DNA from: Verrucomicrobiales bacterium
GTDB taxonomy: Bacteria > Verrucomicrobiota > Verrucomicrobiia > Verrucomicrobiales > DEV007
Length of the DNA stretch: 64,000 nt
Assembly: GCA_029213005.1 (NCBI GenBank)
Contig: JARGPI010000004.1
Location: 310,001-374,000 of the forward strand
Direction of reading: 5' to 3'
Part shown: piece by piece, positions 7,840-17,633 of the stretch
Numbering within the stretch: the first letter of the stretch is position 1
Layout: each line of letters opens with the position of its first letter
Made by a program: the position numbers and the translations under genes
The notes under the pieces: model-generated
The model's database searches: none
Told to the model about the DNA's origin: nothing
The model's input: the letters and a program-made list of their open reading frames with translations, nothing else

Positions 7840-9552
7840 TTAGTTATTCTCCGCTCCGCAAAGCTCAATGACCTTTCGATATTTCTCCCGGAAATGACCG
7901 GACAAATCGCGAGCCAGTGCCACCTCTCTGATTTTATCCTTCGACTTCAACGTTTCCGATATCGGACCCGTAATCTGTTCATAATTAATCACCGATACCT
8001 CTTCAAACTCTGCCAGCGCCACCGGCGGCATCCCCGCTTCGATCAGCGAATGCCAGGCTTCGCGCTGCTCGATGTGAGTATCGACACAGGCACAGCGAAT
8101 CGCAAAGCGCAACGCATTGAACGCCGCGCCGGTCCACTTCCCTTCGTAGATAAAATCTTTGGACTGTTCGTAGGGATTCACCTCGCCATCGGTCATATAG
8201 ACAATATTTTCCGGAGTATAGAAATCTTTCCGGATCGGCGGACGCCGCAAGGCCGAGCGAACCGGCCCTCCCGGAGTTCCGGGCCGGTAGTTCCACAACT
8301 TTTGCCCAGCAGTCGATAAGACAAATTCGATAAAACGATGGGCCAGTTCAGGATTGGGAGCACCCCGCAGAAGGCCAATCGGATCGGCCCCGATTGAGGT
8401 CCCGTTCTCCGGCATAACAAACTCGATCCGGGAACTGCCGTCTTCCCGTTTCTTTATTTCGTTAAAGGTTCGACCATAGAAATCAATACACATTCCGGCA
8501 CCCGCTTCGCCCTGGGCAACGTCTTGGGGCACTTTAGTTGCAGAGTCGGTGAAATACCTGCCGTTGGCACTGATTTTCAGGATCATCCGGATCGCTTCCT
8601 CCCAACCGATACTGACAGCGTCCGCTTCGATATCTACTATATCGCGAGCCTGCATTTGCATACTGTGCAAGACCTGCTGAATCCGCTGCTGGATCAGCAT
8701 TTCGTAAGCTTTGGTGGCCGAACCGGACTTGGTTGGATCGGCCAGTGCGATTTGTCCAAACAGTTTAGGATCAGCGAGATCCTCCCATTGATCCGGAGCC
8801 TCGACACCGAGTCGCGCAAAGACATCTTTATTATAGCAAAGACCAAAGGAGGAGAGCACCGCACCAACCCAGCGAAAGGCATCGTCCCGGAACGGTTCCC
8901 CACTGACCACGGCGGGCATTACGGATTCACTGAACCAATCGGGATGTTCCCTATTGAGCGCCTCCGGTCCAAATTTGCCCGTCGAATCGGTCGCAACCAG
9001 TGCACCGGCCGCAGCCTGTTTTGAAAAATCATAAGCGCCGCCCCCGAAGAACAGATCAATCCCCACCCCGACATTGGAGCGGAGAAACATTTCCCGACTT
9101 AAAAGTCGGGCCTCTTCAATTGTACCCGGTACCGTGTCGAACTGTACCCTGTACAGTTTTTGATTGTACAGGGTACCATCGGTCGAAATTTCGCTATCCA
9201 GCTTATTGTTGGTAAAGGCATCCCGAATCGGAACCGTAAAATCGAGACCCGTTTCCCGCCGCCAGAGATTCTCGAAAGCATTGGCATACTCCGATTTCAA
9301 AAACATCGCGATCTCCGTAGTGCCGCCGGGCTGGCGCCAATCGATATAGACATCGCGCTCGAAGCGCTCTTTCATATACCGCACAAAGCCGATCGTGAAT
9401 TCCGCCTGGATCGATTCGTTATGCGGCGAAATAATGATGAGGCGCTCCACATCCCCCGCCGCGACAAGTCCCGCAGACTCTCCGGGCCGCAAAAGAAACG
9501 GAGCCGCGATCGTCGCAGCCAGCAGCCCGATAATGATGAGGATCTTTGCCAT
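7840..9552 (-). CDS. ABC transporter extracellular solute-binding protein
   Basis: 570 residues, longer than usual for the family. An N-terminal hydrophobic segment (residues 4-21) serves as signal peptide or anchor. LIIISPHNESIQAEF and later GIDLFFGGGAYDF, ADPTKSGSATKAYEM and a C-terminal FVLSTAGQKLWNY segment are typical of iron/2-aminoethylphosphonate-type periplasmic binding proteins. The gene contains an array of GTAC palindromes at 9122-9176 encoding about 20 residues (from DGTLYNQ to VPGT), and just after it in coding order a perfect CCCGACTT hairpin; both look like repeat DNA absorbed in frame. It is co-oriented with the permease. Substrate not determined. Confidence 0.8.
   Translation of the reverse strand: MAKILIIIGLLAATIAAPFLLRPGESAGLVAAGDVERLIIISPHNESIQAEFTIGFVRYMKERFERDVYIDWRQPGGTTEIAMFLKSEYANAFENLWRRETGLDFTVPIRDAFTNNKLDSEISTDGTLYNQKLYRVQFDTVPGTIEEARLLSREMFLRSNVGVGIDLFFGGGAYDFSKQAAAGALVATDSTGKFGPEALNREHPDWFSESVMPAVVSGEPFRDDAFRWVGAVLSSFGLCYNKDVFARLGVEAPDQWEDLADPKLFGQIALADPTKSGSATKAYEMLIQQRIQQVLHSMQMQARDIVDIEADAVSIGWEEAIRMILKISANGRYFTDSATKVPQDVAQGEAGAGMCIDFYGRTFNEIKKREDGSSRIEFVMPENGTSIGADPIGLLRGAPNPELAHRFIEFVLSTAGQKLWNYRPGTPGGPVRSALRRPPIRKDFYTPENIVYMTDGEVNPYEQSKDFIYEGKWTGAAFNALRFAIRCACVDTHIEQREAWHSLIEAGMPPVALAEFEEVSVINYEQITGPISETLKSKDKIREVALARDLSGHFREKYRKVIELCGAENN
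9122..9176. repeat. 22-bp-period GTAC palindrome array inside a coding sequence
   Basis: Three 11-bp palindromes start at 9122 (GTACCCGGTAC), 9144 (GTACCCTGTAC) and 9166 (GTACAGGGTAC, the inverted form), so the period is exactly 22 bp. The same unit and spacing recur at 43434 and 54903. Here the array lies within the solute-binding protein gene. Three units make 66 bp, a multiple of three, so the frame survives. Confidence 0.85.
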
Positions 9553-9644
9553 GTGACGCTGTCAAAGAATCATCGCCCCAGCCTTTATCAAGCCGGATCT
9601 GGACAACTATTGTCGGGACGATAGCTGCCCAAATGTCAAAACAG

Positions 9645-11066
9645 TTAAGTCAGCACGGTCCCCTGCTCGATAGTAACGCCGCCCTCAGCTTTGACTCGCT
9701 CGGCTAATTGAGCGGCGGAGGTCGCGAAAAGCGGACTCACTTCAAATTCGATGGCGGGGAGACCGGTCTCGTCGGTTTCGATCTCGATTCCGGCGGCCTT
9801 GGCCCACCGGGCAAATTGACGCAGCTGATCTTTCTTCGAGGACTCGGGCGAATCAACGCCTTCCGCATTTTTCACGGGGCTGAATTCCTCGGCCCGCGCG
9901 GTTTCGATAACGACAGGATTTTTCGCAAAAGGCAGGGCATCGAAGCCGAACATCTCAAATTTCACACCGTTCGGTTCGCCCGGCTCAACGGGATTTCCTG
10001 ACTCATCGATGGTCGGGATTTTCTTGTTGGCGCGGTGAAAGGGAAGTTTGGCGTTGGGATCGGCATTGGTTCCGATTCGCTCGATCAAATCGAGGCTGAA
10101 GACGTGAATCGCGATACTTCCGGCACGGTAAAGGAGATTTCCGTCGGCATCAGTCGCTTCCGCCAGTGAATCGGGCAGGTCGCTGTATTCGAGAATTTCG
10201 GTTTTGCCATTTCTCTCCACAAAAACCCCGACTTTCTCTGCCGCGTAGGATTTGACGCAGGCTTTGTTGCTCAATTCCGAGTCAGCTTGGACGTGAAATC
10301 CGATAAATTCGGGATGGATGCAGCGAACCAGCGGATTATCGACCTGGAAGAATGCCACGCAATCGATCCCGCGGGCTTTCATGTCGGCGACGGCTCCGTT
10401 GCGAACCAGAGCTCGCATCGATCCACCATGACCATCGGGACTGAGAGCGATTTGACCTTTGTCACTCATCAGGATTTTGCCTTCAAAGTCGACCGCGGGC
10501 ATCGTGCCCTGAGCAAAATGCTTCACGTTGCCGGGCTTGAGACCAAAGTAGTTGTTTTCCTCGAAGAACGAAACGGTGGCATCGTGATTTCCAGTGGAAG
10601 TCATAATATACCAGGGAATTTCGACTTCGTATCGCTTTGAGGCAGCGAGAATTTTCTCCGCAAAGACCTGAAAAAGGGTGTTTTTCGCCACCGGAGTCAC
10701 TTCGAAGGTGCCTTTCGGCCCGTCATAGCCCAATCGGGTCCCCTGTCCGCCCGCAGGAGTGAAAGCGGCGACTCTACCGGCACGAATCACTTCTTCTCCG
10801 ATTGCCCCGGCCTGAGCCCACTGTTCCGGGTCGCCACCGTTCTCCGGTAAGGGAATGAAGGGAGCGGGTTTCATATCGCCAAAACCACTGATGTTTTCAC
10901 CTCCGCCGAGAACCAGAGTGTCGATCAAACCGGTCAATTCATCGAGATCAATGGCTTCAGCCTGGCTGATGAGCGAGGCCTGCCCTTCGGGAGTCAATTC
11001 ATCGAAAAAACGAAAAACGTGACCCTGACCGGCTTCTTGAAATTTTGCTTGGAGTTGTTCAGACAT
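9645..11066 (-). CDS. UDP-N-acetylglucosamine/UDP-sugar pyrophosphorylase family (UAP1-like)
   Basis: 473 residues, eukaryotic-type UDPGP family length. The nucleotide-binding signature FTPAGGQGTRLGYDGPKGTF sits near residue 101; IPWYIMTSTGNHD and FFQVDNPLVRCIHPEFIGFH are family blocks that bind the uridine and sugar. The family makes UDP-GlcNAc, UDP-GalNAc or UDP-glucose from UTP and the sugar 1-phosphate in the cytoplasm. I favour GlcNAc/GalNAc because of the similarity to UAP1, but the specificity cannot be read. The DUF1015 gene lies 28 bp upstream on the same strand. Confidence 0.85.
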   Translation of the reverse strand: MSEQLQAKFQEAGQGHVFRFFDELTPEGQASLISQAEAIDLDELTGLIDTLVLGGGENISGFGDMKPAPFIPLPENGGDPEQWAQAGAIGEEVIRAGRVAAFTPAGGQGTRLGYDGPKGTFEVTPVAKNTLFQVFAEKILAASKRYEVEIPWYIMTSTGNHDATVSFFEENNYFGLKPGNVKHFAQGTMPAVDFEGKILMSDKGQIALSPDGHGGSMRALVRNGAVADMKARGIDCVAFFQVDNPLVRCIHPEFIGFHVQADSELSNKACVKSYAAEKVGVFVERNGKTEILEYSDLPDSLAEATDADGNLLYRAGSIAIHVFSLDLIERIGTNADPNAKLPFHRANKKIPTIDESGNPVEPGEPNGVKFEMFGFDALPFAKNPVVIETARAEEFSPVKNAEGVDSPESSKKDQLRQFARWAKAAGIEIETDETGLPAIEFEVSPLFATSAAQLAERVKAEGGVTIEQGTVLT

Positions 11067-11094
11067 GTCTAAAGGTGGAAAAATTCACCTAAAC

Positions 11095-12324
11095 CTAATC
11101 TTCCAGCGTGTAAACGAATAATCCAGAGCGAAGTTTCGGCTCGAACCACGTCGATTTCGGCGGCATAATTTCACCGGCGTCTGCGATATCCATAAGCTGC
11201 TGGACAGTAGTCGGGTGCATCGAAAACGCGACCGCCCACTCCCCGCTGTCGACCCGTTTTTCGAGTTCGTCAGTGCCACGAATGCCACCTACAAAGTCGA
11301 TTCGTTTATCGGTCCGGGGATCGCCAACTCCCAGAATCGGGGTCAAAATACGGTCCTGAAGCACGGAAACATCCAGCCGGTCAATCGGATTATCAGATTC
11401 GACCGTCCACTTCAAAGTGTGCCAGCAACCATCGAGATACATACAGGCGCTTTCCGGCCCCCGAGGCACACATTCTCCGTCTGAAAGCACTTCTACGGAG
11501 CCTTTCAGTTCTTCAAGCATGTCAGCGGAAGAAAGACCGTTCAAATCTTTCACCACCCGGTTGTAAGCGAGGATTTTCAACTGACTCGCCGGAAACATCA
11601 CCGCAAGGAACCAGTTATAACCTTCGGTTCCGTCGTGATCCGGATTCGCCTCACGCCGCGCGGTGCCGACTCGATGAGCGCTGGCGCTCCGATGATGTCC
11701 GTCAGCCACGTACGAAACCGGAACCCGCCCGAACTGCTCCAGCACTGGTGCAGCCGCGATATCAGGAACTCTCCAGACGGTATGCTGAACGCCCCCTTCG
11801 TCGGTAAAATCGATGCCCGGCTCCGAACTCGCGATCCAATCCGCCACGAACGAATCGATCGCCGGGTTGTCCTGATACGTCAAAAAAACGGGTCCGGTGT
11901 TTGCGCTGAGTACGTCGGTCAGTTTGGTGCGATCGTTTTCTTTGTCAGGACGGGTTTTCTCATGCTTTTTGATCAAATCGTTACCGTAATCATCGATGTG
12001 GCAGACCAGGGTAATCCCGACCTGAGAATGGCCGTCCATCACCTGGCGATACAGGTAAAGAGAGGGTCCGATCTCGCGTGTCAGCACCCCCCTGTTAACC
12101 AGAGATTTCAAGTTGTATTTCGACCGCTCGTAAATGTCATCACCATAGGGATCGGTGCCAGGAGAAAAGTCGATTTCTGCTCTTACGACATGCAGAAAAC
12201 TATCCGGATTCCCCTCGGCAAGAGCCCGTGCTTCCTCAGAATTGACCACATCGTAAGGAACCGAAGCAACCCGCGCGGCACAATCGGCAGAGGGGACCAG
12301 ACCAGTGAAGGTTTTTACTTTCAT
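11095..12324 (-). CDS. DUF1015 family protein
   Basis: 409 residues. SVPYDVVNSEEARALAEGN at the start, IKKHEKTRPDKENDRT in the middle and SYVADGHHRSASAHR about residue 210 are hallmark DUF1015 (COG4198) blocks. The DGHHR block resembles the ParB/sulfiredoxin-type nucleotide site, so a kinase-like activity is conceivable, but no function is established by the sequence. An AAGGAG ribosome-binding site at 12335-12340 stands 10 bp before the ATG and supports this start. Probably co-transcribed with the pyrophosphorylase gene. Confidence 0.8.
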   Translation of the reverse strand: MKVKTFTGLVPSADCAARVASVPYDVVNSEEARALAEGNPDSFLHVVRAEIDFSPGTDPYGDDIYERSKYNLKSLVNRGVLTREIGPSLYLYRQVMDGHSQVGITLVCHIDDYGNDLIKKHEKTRPDKENDRTKLTDVLSANTGPVFLTYQDNPAIDSFVADWIASSEPGIDFTDEGGVQHTVWRVPDIAAAPVLEQFGRVPVSYVADGHHRSASAHRVGTARREANPDHDGTEGYNWFLAVMFPASQLKILAYNRVVKDLNGLSSADMLEELKGSVEVLSDGECVPRGPESACMYLDGCWHTLKWTVESDNPIDRLDVSVLQDRILTPILGVGDPRTDKRIDFVGGIRGTDELEKRVDSGEWAVAFSMHPTTVQQLMDIADAGEIMPPKSTWFEPKLRSGLFVYTLED

Positions 12325-12582
12325 TCGTTAGTAACTCCTTGTCCTACTGTTACCCCTAACATCCCGTTTGCGGGATCACAACTGACGAAAACTGGCATTC
12401 CTAACTTACCTCAAAAATATCGTGAAAATGATACTTTTCGGTTGATCAGAGACCAAAACCTCCTACAATCGCGTTGTCGTCTTGGGGGAGACGACACTTA
12501 AAGGCGGTCCGATGGAGTTTATCTTTTCCGTGAGTTTCGGGGGTTTCTTGCGGGAATTGTCTGTCGGGCCGTCTATCTTTTT
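12325..12582. other. Intergenic region with a perfect hairpin
   Basis: 258 bp separating two minus-strand genes. It holds the Shine-Dalgarno of the DUF1015 gene and a perfect hairpin ATCCCG-TTTG-CGGGAT at 12361-12376 without a T-run, so a weak terminator or leader structure at best. No gene is seen. Confidence 0.5.
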
Positions 12583-13416
12583 TTAAGCTTTCCTCACTCG
12601 AGATTCAAGGGTCAGAAGCGTCACTTCAGGAGGGCAACAAAACCTCGCCGGTATCGTGATCACTCCCAAACCACGGCTCACATACAGATTTCCGGAATCT
12701 TTTTGATAAAGCCCCGCTGCGTATTTTTTCCCGAGAAAAGGCAGCAGAACAGGACCGTAGCCAGGCACGCAAATTTGACCTCCGTGAGTGTGCCCGGACA
12801 GCTGCAATATGACCCGATCATCCTCATACCAATCGAAGGTATCGGGCTCATGCCAGCCCAAAACAATCGGCTTATCAACCGCTGATCGGCTGGGAATTTT
12901 CGAAAAATCAGGCCTCCCGCCCCAGGCGCTTTCCTGACCGGCGATCAAAAAATCACCCAGATCTTCAGACTCATTTTTCAGCAACCGAATCCCGGCCCGT
13001 TTCAGGAATTTGACGGCATGTTCCCGGCCCATCCAGTGATCGTGATTACCCAGAACTGCAAATACACCGATGCCCGCCCGAAGATCTTTCAAAATCTCCC
13101 CGAGCGGTTCCAGAGAAGCCGCCTTATTCGACACAAAATCGCCCGCCAGCATCACGAGGTCGACTTTCTCCTGGTTGATAACTTTCACGGCGTGATGGAC
13201 CAGAGCGGAATCTCCATATTCATCGAAGTGAAGATCCGCCAGCAGTCCAATTTTCAAACCATGGAGATGCTGGTATTTCTCGGGGATCGCGCAGGTCACC
13301 ATCTCGGTTTTGAGCGCCGTCTTTTCAATTAAACCGCCATACCCGAATCCTCCCGTCCCCACTCCGGCTGTAGCGTAGGCAAATTTCATCCATTCTCGTC
13401 TCGACCAATTTTTCAT
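12583..13416 (-). CDS. Metallophosphoesterase, Tat-exported (YkuE/YaeI-like)
   Basis: 277 residues. The start NWSRREWMKFA is a twin-arginine-like signal. The calcineurin-like motifs appear in order: LADLHFD (D-x-H), AGDFVSN (GD), LGNHDHW (GNHD), GWHEPD and SGHTHGGQ (GH-x-H). Together they form the dinuclear metal site. Relatives include YkuE and YaeI, membrane-associated phosphodiesterases, YaeI acting on UDP-diacylglucosamine or similar lipids; the actual substrate here is not known. It is divergent from the hydrolase gene at 13541, with 124 bp between them. Confidence 0.88.
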   Translation of the reverse strand: MKNWSRREWMKFAYATAGVGTGGFGYGGLIEKTALKTEMVTCAIPEKYQHLHGLKIGLLADLHFDEYGDSALVHHAVKVINQEKVDLVMLAGDFVSNKAASLEPLGEILKDLRAGIGVFAVLGNHDHWMGREHAVKFLKRAGIRLLKNESEDLGDFLIAGQESAWGGRPDFSKIPSRSAVDKPIVLGWHEPDTFDWYEDDRVILQLSGHTHGGQICVPGYGPVLLPFLGKKYAAGLYQKDSGNLYVSRGLGVITIPARFCCPPEVTLLTLESRVRKA

Positions 13417-13540
13417 GGTTCAAGAAACGCCATCAAAGTGAAGCACCGGCGAACCCGGGGTGAAATACCAATGAATTTTCCGGGAAATTAACCCGCTATC
13501 AGGGATTTGCCTGCTCTCCAGCTCTGGTGAATGATCCGAT

Positions 13541-14572
13541 ATGTTTCAATATCGAATTTTACCGCTTTTTGCAGCCGTAATGGTTCTTCCGTTCGCCGAC
13601 GCCCAAACGATCGACGAAACCGGCAAGCAGAAGTATGAGTTTCAAAAGCGTGCCAGTGAGATCGACCCGCGAGCCAAAGAGCATCCGGAAATCAAATTTG
13701 TATTCGCCGACGACAAAGGGAAGCCGAAAGACGTCCAACACGCGATGGTTGACACCCGCGTCGAAGCCAGGGGTCAACTCGTCATTTGGCTGATGGGCTA
13801 CAATTCGAAACTTTTTGATCGCACCACCAGCTACGGCTATCACAGCATTCAGGTCCACTACGCCAATGGATGGTTTTCCTACATCTCGAAACAAGTCGGC
13901 AAAGGAACCGGAATCGGTGGCGTCAGACTGGAAGCTGCCACTGGAGAGGATCACAGCCCGATGGTTGATATCCCGAAACCGGACGGAATCGAAGAGCGCT
14001 CCTATCAGTTTGTAAAATGGCTCTCGAAAGAAAATCCGGAAGCCAAGTGGGAACAGTTTTTTGACAAATCAGGCAAGGCTATCGACTGGGAAAAAGTCAT
14101 CATCTGCGGATCTTCCCACGGCTCGACGACATCGGCCCGCTTCGCCAAACATCGCAAAGTGGCCCGGGTCGTAATGCTCTGCGGTCCACGGGATCAGTAT
14201 GAGACCTGGCAGTCACTTCCTTCCGCTACGCCGGAAAATCGCTATTTCGGATTCAGCCACGTTCTTGACGGTGGTTGGACCGGCGATCACTACTGCCGCT
14301 CCTGGCAGATGCTCGGCCTCCACAAATTCGGCCCGATTGTGAATGTCGACGGCACTGCCCCGCCGTTTGGAAACTCGCGCCGGTTAGTTACCGATGCTGA
14401 TGTGAAAAACGATGCGGGCAAAGCCCACTCACTGGTCACCCCGGGAGGAGCCTCGGCAAAAACTCCGAACGGCAAGTACGCCCACGAAGCGGTCTGGCGC
14501 TATTTGTTTACCCATCCCGTTGATCAGGTCGGCGAAGCGACTGAAATCGATCCCGATTGCGTCGTCGATTAA
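13541..14572 (+). CDS. Secreted alpha/beta-hydrolase-like protein
   Basis: 343 residues with a signal peptide ending at DAQ (about residue 22). ICGSSHGSTT (about residues 188-197) is a nucleophile elbow, with GSSHG in place of the common GHSMG, and a conserved His may be in KAHSLV. LVIWLMGYNSK precedes it as a possible oxyanion strand. Its overall pattern recalls secreted hydrolases annotated as BPSS1187-like, but the match is from memory. Just 26 bp separate it from the large cytochrome/propeller gene downstream. Confidence 0.55.
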   Translation: MFQYRILPLFAAVMVLPFADAQTIDETGKQKYEFQKRASEIDPRAKEHPEIKFVFADDKGKPKDVQHAMVDTRVEARGQLVIWLMGYNSKLFDRTTSYGYHSIQVHYANGWFSYISKQVGKGTGIGGVRLEAATGEDHSPMVDIPKPDGIEERSYQFVKWLSKENPEAKWEQFFDKSGKAIDWEKVIICGSSHGSTTSARFAKHRKVARVVMLCGPRDQYETWQSLPSATPENRYFGFSHVLDGGWTGDHYCRSWQMLGLHKFGPIVNVDGTAPPFGNSRRLVTDADVKNDAGKAHSLVTPGGASAKTPNGKYAHEAVWRYLFTHPVDQVGEATEIDPDCVVD

Positions 14573-14598
14573 ATCAAAAGCTGTCCCACCACCGCATC

Positions 14599-17586
14599 AT
14601 GATGTTACCCCGTCTGTTTCTCGGCCTGATTGCGCTGGTTTCGGTTCAAACCGGAACCAGTGAGGATTTTCCGACACCGTTCAATACCGAACCGGACGCA
14701 TCGGCCAAACCGATGGATGCCACTGAGGCGGCAAAAAGCTTTCAGGCACTACCGCCGGGATGTGGCGTCTCTGTATTCGCAGCGGAACCCGATATACAGA
14801 ATCCTATCGCCCTATCGTGGGATTCACGGGGCCGACTCTGGGTGGCGGAAAACTATACTTATGGCAAAAAGGGCGTCCGTCTGGAAATGTCGCTTCGCGA
14901 TCGGGTTTTGATTTTCGAAGATACTGACTGGGATGGCGTTGCCGATAAACGAACCGTGTTCACCGATGACGTCCAGGTGCTCACCAGCATAGAAGTGGGC
15001 CGGGGCGGGACCTGGCTGATATGTTGCCCCCAGCTACTGTTCATTCCCGATGCTGATGGCGACGATATCCCCGATGGTCCGCCCGAGGTTGTGTTAGACG
15101 GCTTTACCGTTGCTGAGGCAAACTACCACAATTTTGCAAACGGACTCCGCATCGGGCCCGATGGCTGGCTCTACGGACGCTGCGGTCACTCCTGCCCCGG
15201 CCTGATTGGAAAACCGGGAACTCCTGATGCCGACCGAATCCCCATCAAAGGCGGAATCTGGAGATACCACCCCGACACAAAAATTTTTGAAGTACTTACC
15301 CATGGAACCGTGAATCCCTGGGGGCACGATTGGAACAAGGCCGGCGAGCTTTTCCATATCAATACTGTTACCGGCCATCTTTGGCATGGTATTCCGGGCG
15401 CTCATTTTCAGGAGTCCTACGGTGAATCGAAAAATCCCTACATCTTCAGTCGCCTTTCCCAGCACGCCGATCACTATCATTACGACCGGTCGGGAAAGTG
15501 GCAGGACTCGCGGGACGGAGAAGCCAATGAATTTGGCGGCGGACACTCCCATATCGGAATGTGTATATACCAGGCCGATCACTTCCCGAAAGATTGGCAC
15601 GGAAAATTACTGACCTGGAACCAGCATGGTCGCAGGATCAACCGGGAACGACTCGATCGACACGGCGCGGGATATGTCGGGAGACACGAACCCGATCGAA
15701 TCATTTGTGGAGACGATTGGTTTCGCGGCATCGAAATCTCTACCGGTCCCGATGGCGCTCTATATGGTTTGGATTGGTCCGATACCGGTGAATGCCACGA
15801 CCATACCGGAGTCCATCGAACCAGCGGACGAATTTACAAATTCGCCATCGGCAAACCGGAAAAGCCGGATCTATCGCTACTTAGTAAATACGATAAAAGC
15901 AGTATCGAACAGATATTGAATCATCCTAATATTTGGCATTATCGCCGCTGGGTTGCGGGACTGAGCCACACCAGTGAAATCGCTGCAGAACTACATCTTT
16001 ATATCGAAAACCGATCGGCCAACTCACCGACATCCCGACTCCGGGCAATTTGGGCGCTGGAACAGTTGAAAGTCCCCTACGACCCCTCCCAGTGGCTTTC
16101 CGATGACGATGAAGCGATTCGCTCCTGGGCGATTCGGCTGATTACCCAACACTCCCCGATCGACACGATCAACAGCACCGTCCGGGCGACCAAAAATTTA
16201 CCTACTGAAGCGTTTCTAAAGATGGCGAACTATGATCCTTCGGGATTGGTTCGCCTCACTCTCGCCTCCACCCTGCAACGCCTTCCCGGACACCAACGGG
16301 CCTCTATTGCCAGTGCTCTCGCTGCTCACAAGGAGGATGCCGGAGACCACAACCTCCCCCACATAGTCTGGTTTGGCCTAATCCCGCTGGTGGAAACCGA
16401 TCCCAACGCTTTGATCAAAATCGCAGCCACCACTCAATGGCCCCTGCTCCGGCAATGGATTGCACGGGCTCTGGGAAATCAGCCCGAAGCACTGGAAAAT
16501 CTTTTGACTCTCGCTTCTGAAAAACCGGACATCGCTGTTCAAATTCTCGACGGCCTGGATGAGGCTTTCAAAGGACTGAGAAAAGTCCCGAAACCCAAAA
16601 ATTGGGAAGGCGTTTCAGGGAAGCTCAATTATCCTGAAAAGATCAAAGCGCTCGGTGTGCTGTTTGGTGATGGCAAAGCCCTCGACGAGGTGATCGCGAC
16701 GGCTCTGAATGGTGAGCTATCTTTCGCCACCCGGGAGACAGCGTTGAAAACTCTGATCGAGGCCAAACCGGCAAATTTGAAAGAGATTTGCTCGAAGCTG
16801 GTCGGTGCGAAAGACTTGAATCAAATTGCGGTGAGAGGGCTCGCTCTTTATGAGGATGTTGAGATCGGATCGCTAATCCTGAAGCACTTCAAATCCTATC
16901 GACCCGACGACGAGAAAGCCGCCTTTGTGGAAGTTCTCTGCTCCCGGGCTCAGTGGGCCAATTTACTCCTCGATGAGATCCGGAAAGGTCGAATCAGCCG
17001 CGAGGAAATCTCTCCCTATCAGGCCCGGCAGATTTTAGCGCTCAACGACGACCCTCTGTCTGAAAATCTCCGCAAGGTCTGGGGCGACCTACGACAAAGC
17101 GATGGCGCCAAAAAAGAATTGATCGAAAAAATGAAGGCCAGCCTCACGCCGGAATCATTGGCTGCAGCGGACCTCGGGAGGGGGCGGATGCATTTCCAAA
17201 TGGTCTGTGGCGCCTGCCATAAGCTCTACGGAAGCGGCGGAGTGATCGGCCCCGACCTGACGGGATCGGGCCGCTCGGACCTGGATTACCTGCTCGAAAA
17301 TATTATCGATCCGGGCGCAATCGTTCCGGCGGATTACCGAATGACGATCATCAAAACCAAAGATGGACGCCTCATTTCCGGAGTTTTGAAAAGTGAGAAC
17401 GACCAAACCGTCACTCTCGCTCTCGCCGCAGCGGAAACGACAGTCGAAAAGTCATCAATTGACACCCGGACGATATCTCCCGCCTCGATGATGCCCGAAG
17501 GCCTGCTTTTAGCCCTCAATCCGGAACAGATCCGTGATTTGATCGCCTACCTGAAACACCCGGTCCAGGTGCCCTTACCCGAATAG
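14599..17586 (+). CDS. PVC-type heme-binding propeller/HEAT/cytochrome c protein
   Basis: About 995 residues from the ATG at 14599; an earlier start at 14557 overlaps the previous gene and precedes the signal peptide. A signal peptide is followed by a six-bladed-propeller dehydrogenase-like domain (roughly residues 40-420, with NPIALSWDSRGRLWVAENYTY and GPDGWLYGRCGHSCPG), then helical HEAT-like repeats (about 450-830) and a C-terminal cytochrome c domain with CGACH heme motif and axial Met candidates in SMMPEG. This architecture is typical of Planctomycetes and Verrucomicrobia and is thought to oxidise sugars or related compounds in the periplasm, passing electrons to the heme. It is followed by the sigma/FecR pair. 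Confidence 0.85.
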   Translation: MMLPRLFLGLIALVSVQTGTSEDFPTPFNTEPDASAKPMDATEAAKSFQALPPGCGVSVFAAEPDIQNPIALSWDSRGRLWVAENYTYGKKGVRLEMSLRDRVLIFEDTDWDGVADKRTVFTDDVQVLTSIEVGRGGTWLICCPQLLFIPDADGDDIPDGPPEVVLDGFTVAEANYHNFANGLRIGPDGWLYGRCGHSCPGLIGKPGTPDADRIPIKGGIWRYHPDTKIFEVLTHGTVNPWGHDWNKAGELFHINTVTGHLWHGIPGAHFQESYGESKNPYIFSRLSQHADHYHYDRSGKWQDSRDGEANEFGGGHSHIGMCIYQADHFPKDWHGKLLTWNQHGRRINRERLDRHGAGYVGRHEPDRIICGDDWFRGIEISTGPDGALYGLDWSDTGECHDHTGVHRTSGRIYKFAIGKPEKPDLSLLSKYDKSSIEQILNHPNIWHYRRWVAGLSHTSEIAAELHLYIENRSANSPTSRLRAIWALEQLKVPYDPSQWLSDDDEAIRSWAIRLITQHSPIDTINSTVRATKNLPTEAFLKMANYDPSGLVRLTLASTLQRLPGHQRASIASALAAHKEDAGDHNLPHIVWFGLIPLVETDPNALIKIAATTQWPLLRQWIARALGNQPEALENLLTLASEKPDIAVQILDGLDEAFKGLRKVPKPKNWEGVSGKLNYPEKIKALGVLFGDGKALDEVIATALNGELSFATRETALKTLIEAKPANLKEICSKLVGAKDLNQIAVRGLALYEDVEIGSLILKHFKSYRPDDEKAAFVEVLCSRAQWANLLLDEIRKGRISREEISPYQARQILALNDDPLSENLRKVWGDLRQSDGAKKELIEKMKASLTPESLAAADLGRGRMHFQMVCGACHKLYGSGGVIGPDLTGSGRSDLDYLLENIIDPGAIVPADYRMTIIKTKDGRLISGVLKSENDQTVTLALAAAETTVEKSSIDTRTISPASMMPEGLLLALNPEQIRDLIAYLKHPVQVPLPE

Positions 17587-17633
17587 GGGAAATTTTTCCG
17601 TGAGATAGCAGATTTCAAAGCTGTTATATAGAT

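Noticed and set aside
9602..9644. Hairpin CTATTGTC/GACGATAG before the binding-protein gene as terminator
   Set aside because: Stem is short with a G-T pair and there is no T-run.
11635..12501. 288-codon open frame opposite the DUF1015 gene
   Set aside because: The DUF1015 blocks and its AAGGAG site lie on the other strand.
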